DNA from: Archivesica marissinica
Lineage: Eukaryota > Mollusca > Bivalvia > Venerida > Vesicomyidae
Direction: 5' to 3'
Assembly (NCBI GenBank): GCA_014843695.1
Contig: CM026398.1
Location: 20,259,594 to 20,323,593, forward strand
Length of the DNA: 64,000 nt
Shown: one piece after another, positions 32,301 to 42,600 of the stretch
Numbering within the stretch: the first letter of the stretch is position 1
How the letters are laid out: each line of letters opens with the position of its first letter
The notes under the pieces: generated by a model
The model's input: only the letters and a program-made list of their open reading frames with translations
Told to the model about the DNA's origin: nothing
The model's database searches: none
Made by a program: the position numbers and the translations under genes

Positions 32301-32330
32301 TACAGAGATAGCATTGGATGCTGCAGTTGG
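29305..32330 (+). repeat. 25-bp satellite, about 120 units (3 kb)
   Basis: The unit is 'ggatgttaggtacagttata' plus 'gcatt'. Subtypes (acagttata, acagagata, and a variant with 'gtttgtactggtacagagct') form blocks and higher-order repeats, for example near 30610, 31095 and 31440. It starts within 30 bp of the GPKOW stop. Confidence 0.95.
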
Positions 32331-32779
32331 ATTAGGATTACCATGGGGGAATTTAAATCAAGATATACATGTAATTACATCTTCTTGCAATGTCGCGATT
32401 CTGATTGGCTGAGCCAATGTATTTGCAGTTCATATCCCAATGAATTATTCTATTCTCTCAGTATCCAAGGTGATTGTTACAAATTTATAGTCTGTTATAA
32501 CACCATATGAACATGTAAAGCGTAAAAGATTCTCTACTGTGTGGAAATGTTGACAAATTAAAAAGGCAACATGTTTTGTAATTTTTTAAATATTAGTTGT
32601 TTGTATAACATGTATTTCACAAGCGTAATAAATAGAACTCTGTGACAAGCATTATCTCCCTTACATGAGTGTTTTTTATATTTACTTACACCATAAAGGA
32701 TCATTTGTAGAGACAAATTCAGTATTTATGAAATCCATTTAAGTTAGAAAGGTTTCATTCAGTGCAATACCACAAAACC

Positions 32780-33043
32780 ATAGGCACAAGACACAAATCT
32801 TTTTTTCCCCTATGGTCATATAGTAAGTAATGTTTACTGAAGGCAACCATCGGAAAATAAAACATGCATGCAGAAACATCGACGAGAAACTAGGTAAAAT
32901 CGACCGGATCACTGATATGTCCTTGTGGTCCCGACCAGAAGACCTTTCAACAAATACTTTTTATTTGATGGAGATCGGTCAAATAACTATTAAACATTAC
33001 TTACTATATGACCATAGGGCAAAAAAAAGATTTGTGCCTATGC
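32780..33043. mobile_element. MITE with roughly 50-bp terminal inverted repeats
   Basis: 'cataggcacaagacacaaat' (32782) and 'atttgtgcctatgctt' (33030), with 'cctatggtcatatagtaagt' and its reverse complement, form long inverted ends around a roughly 150-bp unique centre. One end recurs alone at 57128-57180. Confidence 0.65.
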
Positions 33044-33530
33044 TTAAAACCGGAACTACTGTAAATAGAAAATCCCTTCAAACTTGACGAGTTTCCTGGT
33101 ACTGATATATTACCTTCTTTGGTCATTTTAAACAAAACATATGTATATGTGTATACCAATAACCTCTCTTCCTAATACTGGACAATCTGTGTTTTGCAAA
33201 TTACCCCCCACCCACGAAAATCAAACGGCCAGAGGCAAAATTACTGCTCCATACAACTTATCGTCTTGCCCCTACATTTAGCACATTTCTGTCTGCCCAA
33301 ATCAAAAACAAAATGCTGGTGGGTTTTACATTACACACGCAAGGGTGATAACAAAGGCAAAATAAACACTAATAGATATAACGTCTGTGTGTCCGTCTGT
33401 GGCCAGGATATGTCTGTGTTGATTCCTTCCGGATTTTAAGGGTTAACCCCGCTGTTAGGAACAAGGTTATTGTTTTTGGCTGCGTATGTGTCTGTCTGCG
33501 GACAGGATAAATCAAAATAATTGGTGATGG
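33044..33530. other. No gene seen
   Basis: The stretch has no protein-like frame and no repeat recognised elsewhere in the window. Confidence 0.4.
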
Positions 33531-34640
33531 ATTTTGATGAATCTTCGTGAATATATAGAGGGTTGATCTAGGAGAAAGTCATATGATTTCGGGAGAAATC
33601 TGTAACTGCGTGTGATCAAGCATGTGTGTCCATTCTCATAGACTTCAATCAGTAATTGATAGTAAATGATTTATGCTTGTAATACAAAGACATATAGAAC
33701 ACCTGTATAAAACCTTGTATTACCTTTCTAATAAGCCATACTCCGGGACCATGAGGTTGAGTAATCCAGGTTCGATCCCCCGTCTGACCATAATAATATT
33801 AAGTCTTTCAGATGGAACTTTAAACCAAGGCCACGTGTCGGTGCTGTGCACGTAAAAGAATCCGAGGAGACTCTGGAATGGATCTTTGTCTGTATCGTTG
33901 ATATAGGAGGAAGTCGTATGATTTCGGGAGAAATCTGTAATGGCGTGTGATCAAGAATGTGTGTCCATTCTCATAGACTTCTATAGTAAATGATTTATGC
34001 TTGTAATACAAAGACATATAGAACACCTGTATGAAACCTTGTAATACCTTTCTAATAAGCCATACTTCGGGACCATGAGGTTGACAGACGGATCTGTAGT
34101 CCAGTGGTAATCCAGGTTCGATCCACCGTCTGACCATAATAAAATTAAGTCTTTCAGATGGGACTTTAAACCAAGGTCTCGTGTCGGTGCTGTACACCGT
34201 GCACGTAAAAGAACCAGAGGAGACTCTGGAATGGGTCTTTGTCTGTATCGTTGATATAGGAGGAAGTCATATGATTTCGGGAGAAATCTGTAACTGCGTG
34301 TGATCAAGCATGTGTGTCCATTCTCATAGACTTCAATCAGGAATTGATAGTAAATGATTCATGCTTGTAATACAAAGACATATAGAACACCTGTATAAAA
34401 CCTTGTATTACCTTTCTAATAAGCCATACTTCGGGACCATGAGGTTGACAGACGGATCTGTAGTCCAGTGGTTAACACACTGGACTGGTAATCCAGGGAT
34501 TGCAGGTTCGATCCCCCGTCTGACCATAATAATAAAAGGTACTGTGCACGTAAAAGAACCAGGAGACTGGAATGGATCTGTATCATTGCACTATTCTCCA
34601 AAAATCTACTAATCTCTTCAGGAGGCGTCGCTCATATTGA
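33530..34640 (+). repeat. Three tandem copies of a roughly 365-bp unit carrying SINE A
   Basis: The segment 'gtcatatgatttcgggagaa' to 'accatgaggttga' is repeated from about 33575, 33910 and 34265. Each copy carries a plus-strand SINE A head of different completeness (33735-33905, 34080-34262, 34446-34636). The third has the fullest head, including 'gttaacacactggactggta', so copies 1 and 2 are deletion variants. Confidence 0.85.
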
Positions 34641-34883
34641 TGCAATGAAGGACTACGAGTTCAGTAAATACATATTTAATAGAAAATGTACAAAATAATC
34701 ATTTTAACAAATAATGATAATAAATAAATTGATGATGACGGAGCTTATTTAACCTTGCCTCCGGCGAACCATGTGGGCAAACGAATAAATAAATTGAAAA
34801 GAAATGATGCCATTTGATAGTAACACTTGCCATGACGCTATCAGTTGGTACAACAATACATCTGAAGTTTCTACCACCCACTC
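34641..34883. other. No gene seen
   Basis: Short AT-rich spacer with no recognisable feature. Confidence 0.4.
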
Positions 34884-34892
34884 GTGGGACCT

Positions 34893-35033
34893 TAGCCTGG
34901 GTTCCAGTCGGTCGATTTTTAACCTCTGGCAAAATGATATCATCAGAAACTCAATACGGCCCAATTAATAGTTTTGGTGTTAAAACATATTTATTTGACT
35001 GACCAGGCATTATCGACGCCTGTTCCCAGGCTA
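34893..35033. mobile_element. Intact 141-bp MITE with 9-bp target duplication
   Basis: The ends are 'tagcctgggttcc' and 'tgttcccaggcta'. It is flanked by gtgggacct at 34884-34892 and 35034-35042. It is the reference copy for the split element at 12209-13204. The duplication length suggests Mutator-like mobilisation. Confidence 0.88.
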
Positions 35034-35042
35034 GTGGGACCT

Positions 35043-35327
35043 AATTAATGTTCCTATCAAAGTAAATTTATTGAAAATTACATAACAGGAACAAAAATGG
35101 GAGTTGGGGTGCAAATTTATCTTATTTAAAAGTAGTCTCAATTTTGTTATTTTTCCCATCGGATGACATCGTGATTTTTCATGTTGCATCATTTTGCATT
35201 TTGACGTTTGGTAAGATTGCAAATACTTACTGCATATTGAGTTACTGCTTACTGGGACTAGAGAGCAATAGGGGAGTAAAGTCTGCAAGAGCTGCCTCAC
35301 ATATCCAGGGAGATGTGTTTTAATATA
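35043..35327. other. No gene seen
   Basis: AT-rich spacer between MITEs. Confidence 0.4.
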
Positions 35328-35510
35328 CAGTCAAACCTGTGTTAGTGGTCACCTCTATTAAGCAGCCACCCTGTAATATTATAAGAAGCCGCTTTCCAGA
35401 TTCACAATATGTTGTTTTATAATACATGTCCTCTATTAAGCAGTCACCTGTACTCAAGCAGCCACTTTCTGAGAATTGACTTGGCTGCGTGCTTTAGACA
35501 GACTTGACTG
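35328..35510. mobile_element. Mariner-type MITE, copy 3
   Basis: The ends 'cagtcaaacctgtgttagtg' and 'gcagccacttt...agacttgactg' are flanked by TA. Internal blocks 'ctctattaagcagtcacctg' match the other copies. Confidence 0.7.
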
Positions 35511-35639
35511 TATAGAATATAGATTATCTTTGGCCGAGTCGAGAAATTGATTCCTTGTTTACCGTAAGCTTCTTCCTATATTAGGCTCAGGGAGAAATGT
35601 TTTCATATAGAATATGGCTAGAATATATAGAGCATCAGT

Positions 35640-35830
35640 TAGTTAGTCCGTGGTCCAGTGGTAGAGCGTCGGATTTGGAATCGAACGGTCCCGGGTTCGA
35701 TACTCGGTCAGGCCACTTATGTAGTATCATTGAGCAAGGCACCTCACACACATTTCTTAGTACTGGTTAACCACTTAGGTCGGATAAGCCTGCCCAGGAA
35801 AACATGTCTAGGTCCCCGCAAGGGGTTTGA
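35640..35830 (+). repeat. tRNA-derived SINE family C relative
   Basis: A tRNA-like head ('ggtccagtggtagagcgtcg', 'cgggttcgatactcggtcag') is fused to 'tactggttaaccacttaggt' and 'aggtccccgcaaggggttt'. Confidence 0.65.
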
Positions 35831-36317
35831 CATTAATGGAACATATATACATACATACATAACACACTTCTGTGCATAGCGTAAATATCTTCCTCGATAC
35901 TATTTAGTATTACAGCCGTTCTAACACTGTATTCAATGCCAGTAACACGTAATATGAAACGTAATATTTCAACAACAAAATGTTAAAACTGTGATACAAA
36001 CATGAACTGGTTTTGACTTTGAAAATGGGTGGTACAAATTATGTCTATTCCACAAATATATAAGATATATACATGTAAATATATTAGTATGTATACAATT
36101 ACAAAATAAAATCTTGCTATAATGTTACGCATCAGTCATACAGCAATGCAAGCACACCATATTATAATTCTTGTATACGCGTACTGTCAAATGAAACAAA
36201 TTTGATATGTTACAAGGATGTTCATGAAGTTGTCGACTGTTTACAATTGTTGTGCTGGTACTACCAGTACTTGTACTTACATTATACATCATAGATACTC
36301 GTGTACAAATAAACAGG
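35831..36317. other. No gene seen; short (catacata) run
   Basis: A short microsatellite-like 'tatacatacatacataa' sits at 35846-35863. The remainder is unremarkable. Confidence 0.4.
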
Positions 36318-36540
36318 GGCTTCGGTGCCCCCGAGTGCTTACGATCAATGACTTCTAATCACTTGCTGCCCCTAACCGCTGTAGGCTTGAACCCCACTTG
36401 GGATGTTGAATTATTTATCCGGGTGCTGACCGTGCCTGGAATATGCTAGACGGGTCACCCGGTGTCTTCCTCCACCAATAATAGCTGTAGTTGCCATAGG
36501 ACCTACGCTGTTAGTGCAACGTTAAATCCCAAAAACACAC
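36318..36540 (+). repeat. SINE-like repeat family D
   Basis: The head resembles a degraded tRNA ('gtaggcttgaaccccacttg') followed by 'tgtcttcctccaccaataat' and 'gttagtgcaacgttaaatcc', a typical SINE body and tail. A related copy may lie at 44695-44985. Confidence 0.5.
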
Positions 36541-36689
36541 AAATAAACAAACGTTCACGTACCAAATGAAAATACCCGTTTGGTCTTTGTGTCCCTGTGT
36601 TGGTCCGTACTAACAATTTCCATATATTACATTACTGTAAATATTAAATGTACTCATTTATTCCTCAAGCTTTCTGGCCTTTAAATGGT

Positions 36690-37980
36690 ACATGTGTTGC
36701 CAATTATTATATTCCAATGTTATGCTGAATGGTATGAACCAGATAATACTGTAATGGACTATGTGAAATACTTTGTACTTTTGTATGCTGACGATACTGT
36801 CATCGTCTCAGAATCTGCTACCGATCTGCAAAATGCATTATTGACATAAAAACAATAATTATATCGTATTGGTCTAACTTGCTTTCACCGGATACACGTA
36901 CATTGTAAATTACACAGGTTTGGAAAATGTTAAAAATATCTTATTTCACTGTGGTCTTAATGCAGTCTGGGAAACTCACAAAGTGGCTGAAATGCAGTCA
37001 ATCAGAAAGTATCTGGCCTATTTGTAAATGCACAGTCAATCAGAAAGTATCTGGACTATTTGTAAATGCACAGTCAATCAGAAAGTATCTGGCCTATTTG
37101 TAAATGCACAGTCAATCAGAAAGTATCTGGACTATTTGTAAATGCACAGTCAATCAGAAAGTATCTGGCCTATTTGTAAATGCACAGTCAATCAGAAAGT
37201 ATCTGGACTATTTGTAAATGCACAGTCAATCAGAAAGTATCTGGCCTATTTGTAAATGCAGTCAATCAGAAAGTATCTGGCCTATTTGTAAATGCACAGT
37301 CAATCAGAAAGTATCTGGACTATTTGTAAATGCACAGTCAATCAGAAAGTATCTGGCCTATTTGTAAATGCACAGTCAATCAGAAAGTATCTGGACTATT
37401 TGTAAATGCACAGTCAATCAGAAAGTATCTGGACTATTTGTAAATGCACAGTCAATCAGAAAGTATCTGGACTATTTGTAAATGCACAGTCAATCAGAAA
37501 GTATCTGGCCTATTTGTAAATGCAGTCAATCAGAAAGTATCTGGCCTATTTGTAAATGCAGTCAATCAGAAAGTATCTGGCCTATTTGTAAACGAATGGT
37601 TCTCAAGCATTCAACATTCTAGGAACTATAGATTATTTAAACACAATTTTGAGTTTAGAAAACTACTTAATATATTCACTTCCTAAATATTTTAAATATA
37701 CTGTTAAATTTAGTACTAGAAATCATAGATAGTATTATCATTTGAAGTAGGAAATTGAAACAGAATCCCCTTAAATCTATGTATTTGCCCAAAATATAAC
37801 TACGGATTAGGAAACAAACTTCAGTATTTATTAGAATGTAGTTTCTTATTATATAAAAGAAAAAGATTGATCAACGATAGATTCTTAGGAAACCAAATAT
37901 TATGAGCAACTTCTGAATGTTAAAACTAATAATATGACTGAATACAGAATAGTTGGTGAATTAATTTTTTTATTTAAGGT
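36690..37980 (+). pseudogene. LINE reverse transcriptase remnant with an internal minisatellite
   Basis: 36770-36848 encodes F-V-L-L-Y-A-D-D-T-V-I-V-S-E-S-A, the RT palm motif Y-A-D-D of non-LTR retrotransposons, ended by a stop. After the minisatellite (36985-37595) the C-terminal part resumes with N-Y-R-L-F-K-H-N-F-E-F and, near 37800-37860, a cysteine-bearing L-Q-Y-L-L-E-C-S-F-L-L-Y-K-R-K-R. Frames are broken. The array seems to have grown inside the element. Confidence 0.65.
36985..37595 (+). repeat. 38-bp minisatellite, about 16 units
   Basis: The unit is 'cagtcaatcagaaagtatct' plus 'ggactatttgtaaatgca', with 36-bp variants lacking 'ca'. Units alternate between ggactatt and ggcctatt, indicating a 76-bp higher-order unit. 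Confidence 0.93.
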
Positions 37981-38165
37981 CGCTACCGGTTTCCCATTTG
38001 AGCGACGGGCAGTTTACCTAACAACACCTTTCCTGGGACGGCTCCAGCGGTTAACCAGTACTTGGGTGCACCAACCTCCATAAGAAACTGCCAACTTTTT
38101 CATATAAATGAGACACGGTCTGAGCGGGGCTCAAACCCGTGACCATCAGAGGCAGTCTGGTGAAT
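37978..38165 (-). repeat. tRNA-derived SINE family C
   Basis: It is the inverse of 25668-25860: 'ctccagcggttaaccagtac' and the head 'gagcggggctcaaacccgtg'. The 5' part has been altered. Confidence 0.65.
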
Positions 38166-38487
38166 TCATCACAGAAATATGTCTGTTTTAGCAATACTGT
38201 ATTATTATATTTGACGGTGATGCTCGCATACATTTGTTTGTTGATGGACATTTCATAAGAAAATAACTTTGTGTAACCTCGTTTATATGCATTTAATGTT
38301 TAACATTGTCCTAATGTTGATATGTCTTAATTGAAATATATTGTAATGTAATTGGTCCGCTTACATCTTTTGTCGCTCAAAATGAAGAAAATAGAATAAC
38401 TATGTGTGATTAATAAATGGTCATAACTACACGTTTAATAAGTACATCTGTATGTCAATAAAGAGATGAAACTTAGTGCATACAAAT
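38166..38487. other. No gene seen
   Basis: AT-rich spacer without recognisable features. Confidence 0.4.
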
Positions 38488-38695
38488 TTATTTTAGCTTG
38501 ATTGCGAAACAAGTGCTTACAACTTATATTAATCACACTCGAGACTTCATTCCCGATGGAATGCATCGCCACGAGGGAGAGAGACGAGGCAACATGGAAT
38601 TTAAATGCCTTGCCTAAGGGCATAATCGTAACGGCTCAAGCTGGGCTCAGACTCCCGGCCTTTCGCACCTGAAGCGAACGCGCTATCACGATGAT
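38488..38695 (-). repeat. tRNA-derived SINE family B
   Basis: It closely matches 14933-15150, including 'cctttcgcacctgaagcgaa' and 'tttaaatgccttgcctaagg'. Confidence 0.72.
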
Positions 38696-38964
38696 ACTTC
38701 TTAAGAGTGGAGTAGAGTAACAATGCACTGTTTGTATCGCGTAAATAGATAAAATAGCGTCCCTCATCATCCATCAACAGTTTGACATTACGTTGTTAAT
38801 ATGTTTGTTCAATAATTATATCAATAAACCGAATAAAGGGTTAGTTTAATTATTATCATTAATGCACTGTTTTTATCAGATAATCAGAAAATTAGTGCCC
38901 ATTTTTGGACAAGCCTCCTCATGCGAAATACTTAACAAAATACTTGAAATTAATGAAAACATAC

Positions 38965-39390
38965 GATCCCATTAATACATTGTAAATCTAGTCAAGAATA
39001 AAATGCTCATTTCCAAGTACTCGAGTATCAAAATTGGTACCGAAAACATATCATCCCATTAATACATTGTAAATCTAGTAAAGAATTAAATGCTCATTTC
39101 CAAGTACTCGAGTATCAAAATTGGTACCGAAGACATATCATCCCATTAATACATTGTAAATCTAGTCAAGAATTAAATGCTCATTTCCAAGTACTCGAGT
39201 ATCAAAATTGATACCGAAAACATATGATCCCATTAATACATTGTAAATCTATTCAAGAATTAATGCTCATTTCCGAGTACTCGAGTATCAAAATTGATAC
39301 CGAAAACATATGATCCCATTAATACATTGTAAATCTATTCAAGAATTAATGCTCATTTCCGAGTATCAAAATTGATACCCGATGACATCC
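38965..39390 (+). repeat. About 87-bp minisatellite, 5 units
   Basis: The unit includes 'cccattaatacattgtaaat' and 'aagtactcgagtatcaaaat'. It lies just downstream of the SAMD9-like gene's 3' end. Confidence 0.88.
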
Positions 39391-39663
39391 CTTACTTCTT
39401 TCCATCATACATACTACCAGAATCTGTACTTGTATTTCTTCCTCTCATCAACACTATTTATACTGCATTTCCATGCAATCAAAACTTGTATATGTCTTTC
39501 TATCACTTATACTATATGGCTTTCTATCACTTATACTATCAGTTTGTATGGCCACTACCTATACATATAATCATTAGTTGTATTTCTTTCTATTATGTAT
39601 AATTACAGGCAGTTTGAACTACTACTACCTATTAATACAACCATTACTGCTGATTTTACACTT
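39391..39663. other. 3' flank of the SAMD9-like gene
   Basis: About 270 bp between the 87-bp array and the stop codon, with short repeats of 'tttctatcacttatactat'. It may contain the 3' UTR of the minus-strand gene. Confidence 0.4.
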
Positions 39664-39668
39664 TTATT
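39663..39668 (-). terminator. AATAAA overlapping the stop codon of the SAMD9-like gene
   Basis: Read on the minus strand the end is GAA-TAA-AAG, so the stop TAA lies inside AATAAA. If this hexamer is used the 3' UTR is only about 10-30 nt. Other candidates further downstream cannot be ruled out. Confidence 0.4.
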
Positions 39669-42600
39669 CATAAAACACATCTTCTGGTTCAAGGGCATGT
39701 GTGTCGATATACTCTTCCGCTTTGACCTCATTAAGTTGGTCTTTATGTATCATTTCTTCACATGCTGTGCACGGCATCGACTCGTCGACACTCCTGAATT
39801 CCACTGTTGCACTACATGACGAGCACCCATGTCTCTTCAACAATTTTACATTGAATGCTTCATACCCATGCTCTACACTGAAAGCAAGGTTGAACTCGAC
39901 TCTTTGACCTGCATAACGTGGTCCTTCTAGATGGACTAGTTTCGGAATGTAAAACATGTGAACAGCTGAATCAACGTTTAGTTCAATCTCGATGAGACCA
40001 GCATACATTCTGCTATTTGGATGGCATATGGTGCCTTTGCATACCGCCAAATCCATAAGACCTCTACCAGCCTCTTTGTTTTCATTTAATCCAATACGTC
40101 GGGTTGCCGTCTGTAGAATTTTTATGCCATCTTCAGAGGTACCTAGCCATTCCCGTGGATATTTTGGACGTATAATTAAGCCATTCTTTCTACGCAGCTC
40201 TGCTTTCAGACTAAAGGCCCTTAAGAGACACTCAGTTTTTCCAGGTTTTGATTCTATGCAAAAGCCGAGAAGGCTGTTCAGGACAAACAAGTAGTATGTA
40301 GACATCGGCGACCGAACAAGATGATGCCAGTTTTGGACATGCATCAGTACTTCCTCGATTGGATATGTCTTTCTACAAATGTCTTGTCGAATGGCGAACA
40401 TCCATTCCCGATAATCATACTCTATTTCTTTCTTCCCCAGTTTCTCACCAACGCCAGTACTGTGTATCTCCTGGAACATGTGTTCGTACAAATCTATGAT
40501 TGCATTAAATGCGCCTTCATCATGAACACTCTCAATGCTTAGAAGTTGCGCACCATGTTGGAGTTTTAATGACGTTATTTGTAATCGGATTTTGCCAATC
40601 TCGTCGTCGGCTAACAATGATTCTTCAGGCAATACCTGCTTCTTGAATAAGGTGTTGTACCATTTTACTAGCTTCTTCAACGAATGTTGGTCTTCAGTTT
40701 CCAAATGGACATCCATGTAACATTCAAGAATCAGTCTCTCTATCTTTTGAATGCTGATCTCAACGAAGATTTTACTGTCGTCATCGGCTGAAGAATCGAG
40801 GAATTCTTTGAAGATCATACCTGTTTCAGCCGTTGCTTTGAACTGCCTCACAATGTAGTCACAAATCTGTAGTCGTACTTCTATCTCGCTAGTGAAGGCA
40901 TGTGTGAAAATGTCGCATACATATGGAGTCATTTCTCTACTCTTTGTGAAATACTCACTTGCCATTTCTGCAGTTTCCACTAAATCTCTTAGTTTCTCAT
41001 TGAATAATAGTTCTGTAGTCGTGTGGTCATGTTTCAATTTTCCAGTCAAAGAACTAATTCTGCGTTTCTTGACAACACCATACATGTGGTATATATGCAT
41101 GAGCGTTGATTTCATTGAGTCGTCAAGCTCATTCTCTTGTTTACCTTTGTTCTTTTTCTCACACAGTTTTATCGCAGTTCTAAAACAAGATTCTGCTTTT
41201 TTCTCATCATCAGGTCCACAAAATGCATGGAAACGCCCGACATGTGCGTGGTAATTCGGATCATCTGGAAATGAACTTGATAATTTTTCAAGTAACTGCA
41301 GTCTTTCTGTAAATAATGGTTTGCTGGCAGGTACATCAAGTAATAGTTGAGACAGTTGTTGCTTCTTTCTAATGTCATGTTCCACATCTTCGCCTCTGTC
41401 CCGTTCATCTCTATGTATAAATGTCTTTGTCAATATATGTTGCAGAGTGCGACAATGGACACTGTGCTTTGTATTCTTGTTGCTGCAATATTCGATAAGC
41501 CCTTTGCAAAATGGTGCCAGGTTTCTACAAGCATTTGCACTAAGAGAGTCAGTTCGGGGTTTTAAATGTGTCTTTATATTCCTAGACAGTACTTGCTCGA
41601 GAATTTCTTTTGCAATCTCGTAATGACAAATCCTCACTGTATTCTTCCTTTTGTTCTGTGTATCGTGTACCACAAATTCTGTTATTGGATATTGGAAATC
41701 TTCATTTAATGTCATAGTATAATCCGACGGTTTGTGGAACAATGGAGCAAAGAACTGGCATGGGACTGACGTCTGTCCGTAGAAATACACGAGGGATAGG
41801 TAACCTAAGCATTGTTGCCACGGCAATAACTCTGCAGTTGGATTCTTTTCTAACTGTAAGTATCCTTTAACATAGGAAACAAGACCCCTGAATTCATGGT
41901 GATAGACCGTCATTCCAAACTCGTACATGTAGTGGAGTGTCTTTTTCTTCTTTACGTCGTCTCTCATTTTGTTGAGTCTTTTTTGCTTCGTGCTACTACA
42001 CCTTTCTCCGAATTTTGTTGCTAACATATTTGCCTCGTTTGCAGATACCAGTCCAGACAAGTAGACCCTGTCCATCTGAAGTTTCTCACCAAGCTTCTGC
42101 ATGTTCCACGGAAATCGTTTCACGTGGATTATTATAGTATGTTTCAAAGTGTTACAAAGATACTTGACTTTTGTGTCATCTTCGCCATCGATAAGCAACA
42201 GTACAGGTAGCTGTGTCTTCTCGTATAAAAACGATACTTTTCTTTCGAGGTCCTGTGATTTCAGAAACGTTCCAGCTCTTGCATGAGCACATGGAATGCG
42301 CTTATGGAATTTCCACAAAGCTCTTTGGGCTAATGTTGTGCCACCTGAACCGGGAGCATGAGCAATTGTAACAACTGATGCTTTGTAGTTCTCAATGTTT
42401 CTCTGTATATTTTCTTCTAATTTTTTCAACCCATCTCTTTCTATATCAATACTGTCGCCTTCATTGTTGTATCTAGCAAACCAGTGTAATGTACCACCTT
42501 TGTAAAATTTCATAATTTCCTCATCAAAGTCTTTCTCATCTGTTGAGCACTTTTTGTATGGATTTCGCAAATACAGAATTTCAAGATCTTCCCTCAGCCA

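Noticed and set aside
35645..35717. tRNA gene candidate (also 25672-25760 and 54335-54395)
   Set aside because: A and B boxes are present but acceptor stems do not pair and each is fused to a SINE body or lacks a 5' strand.
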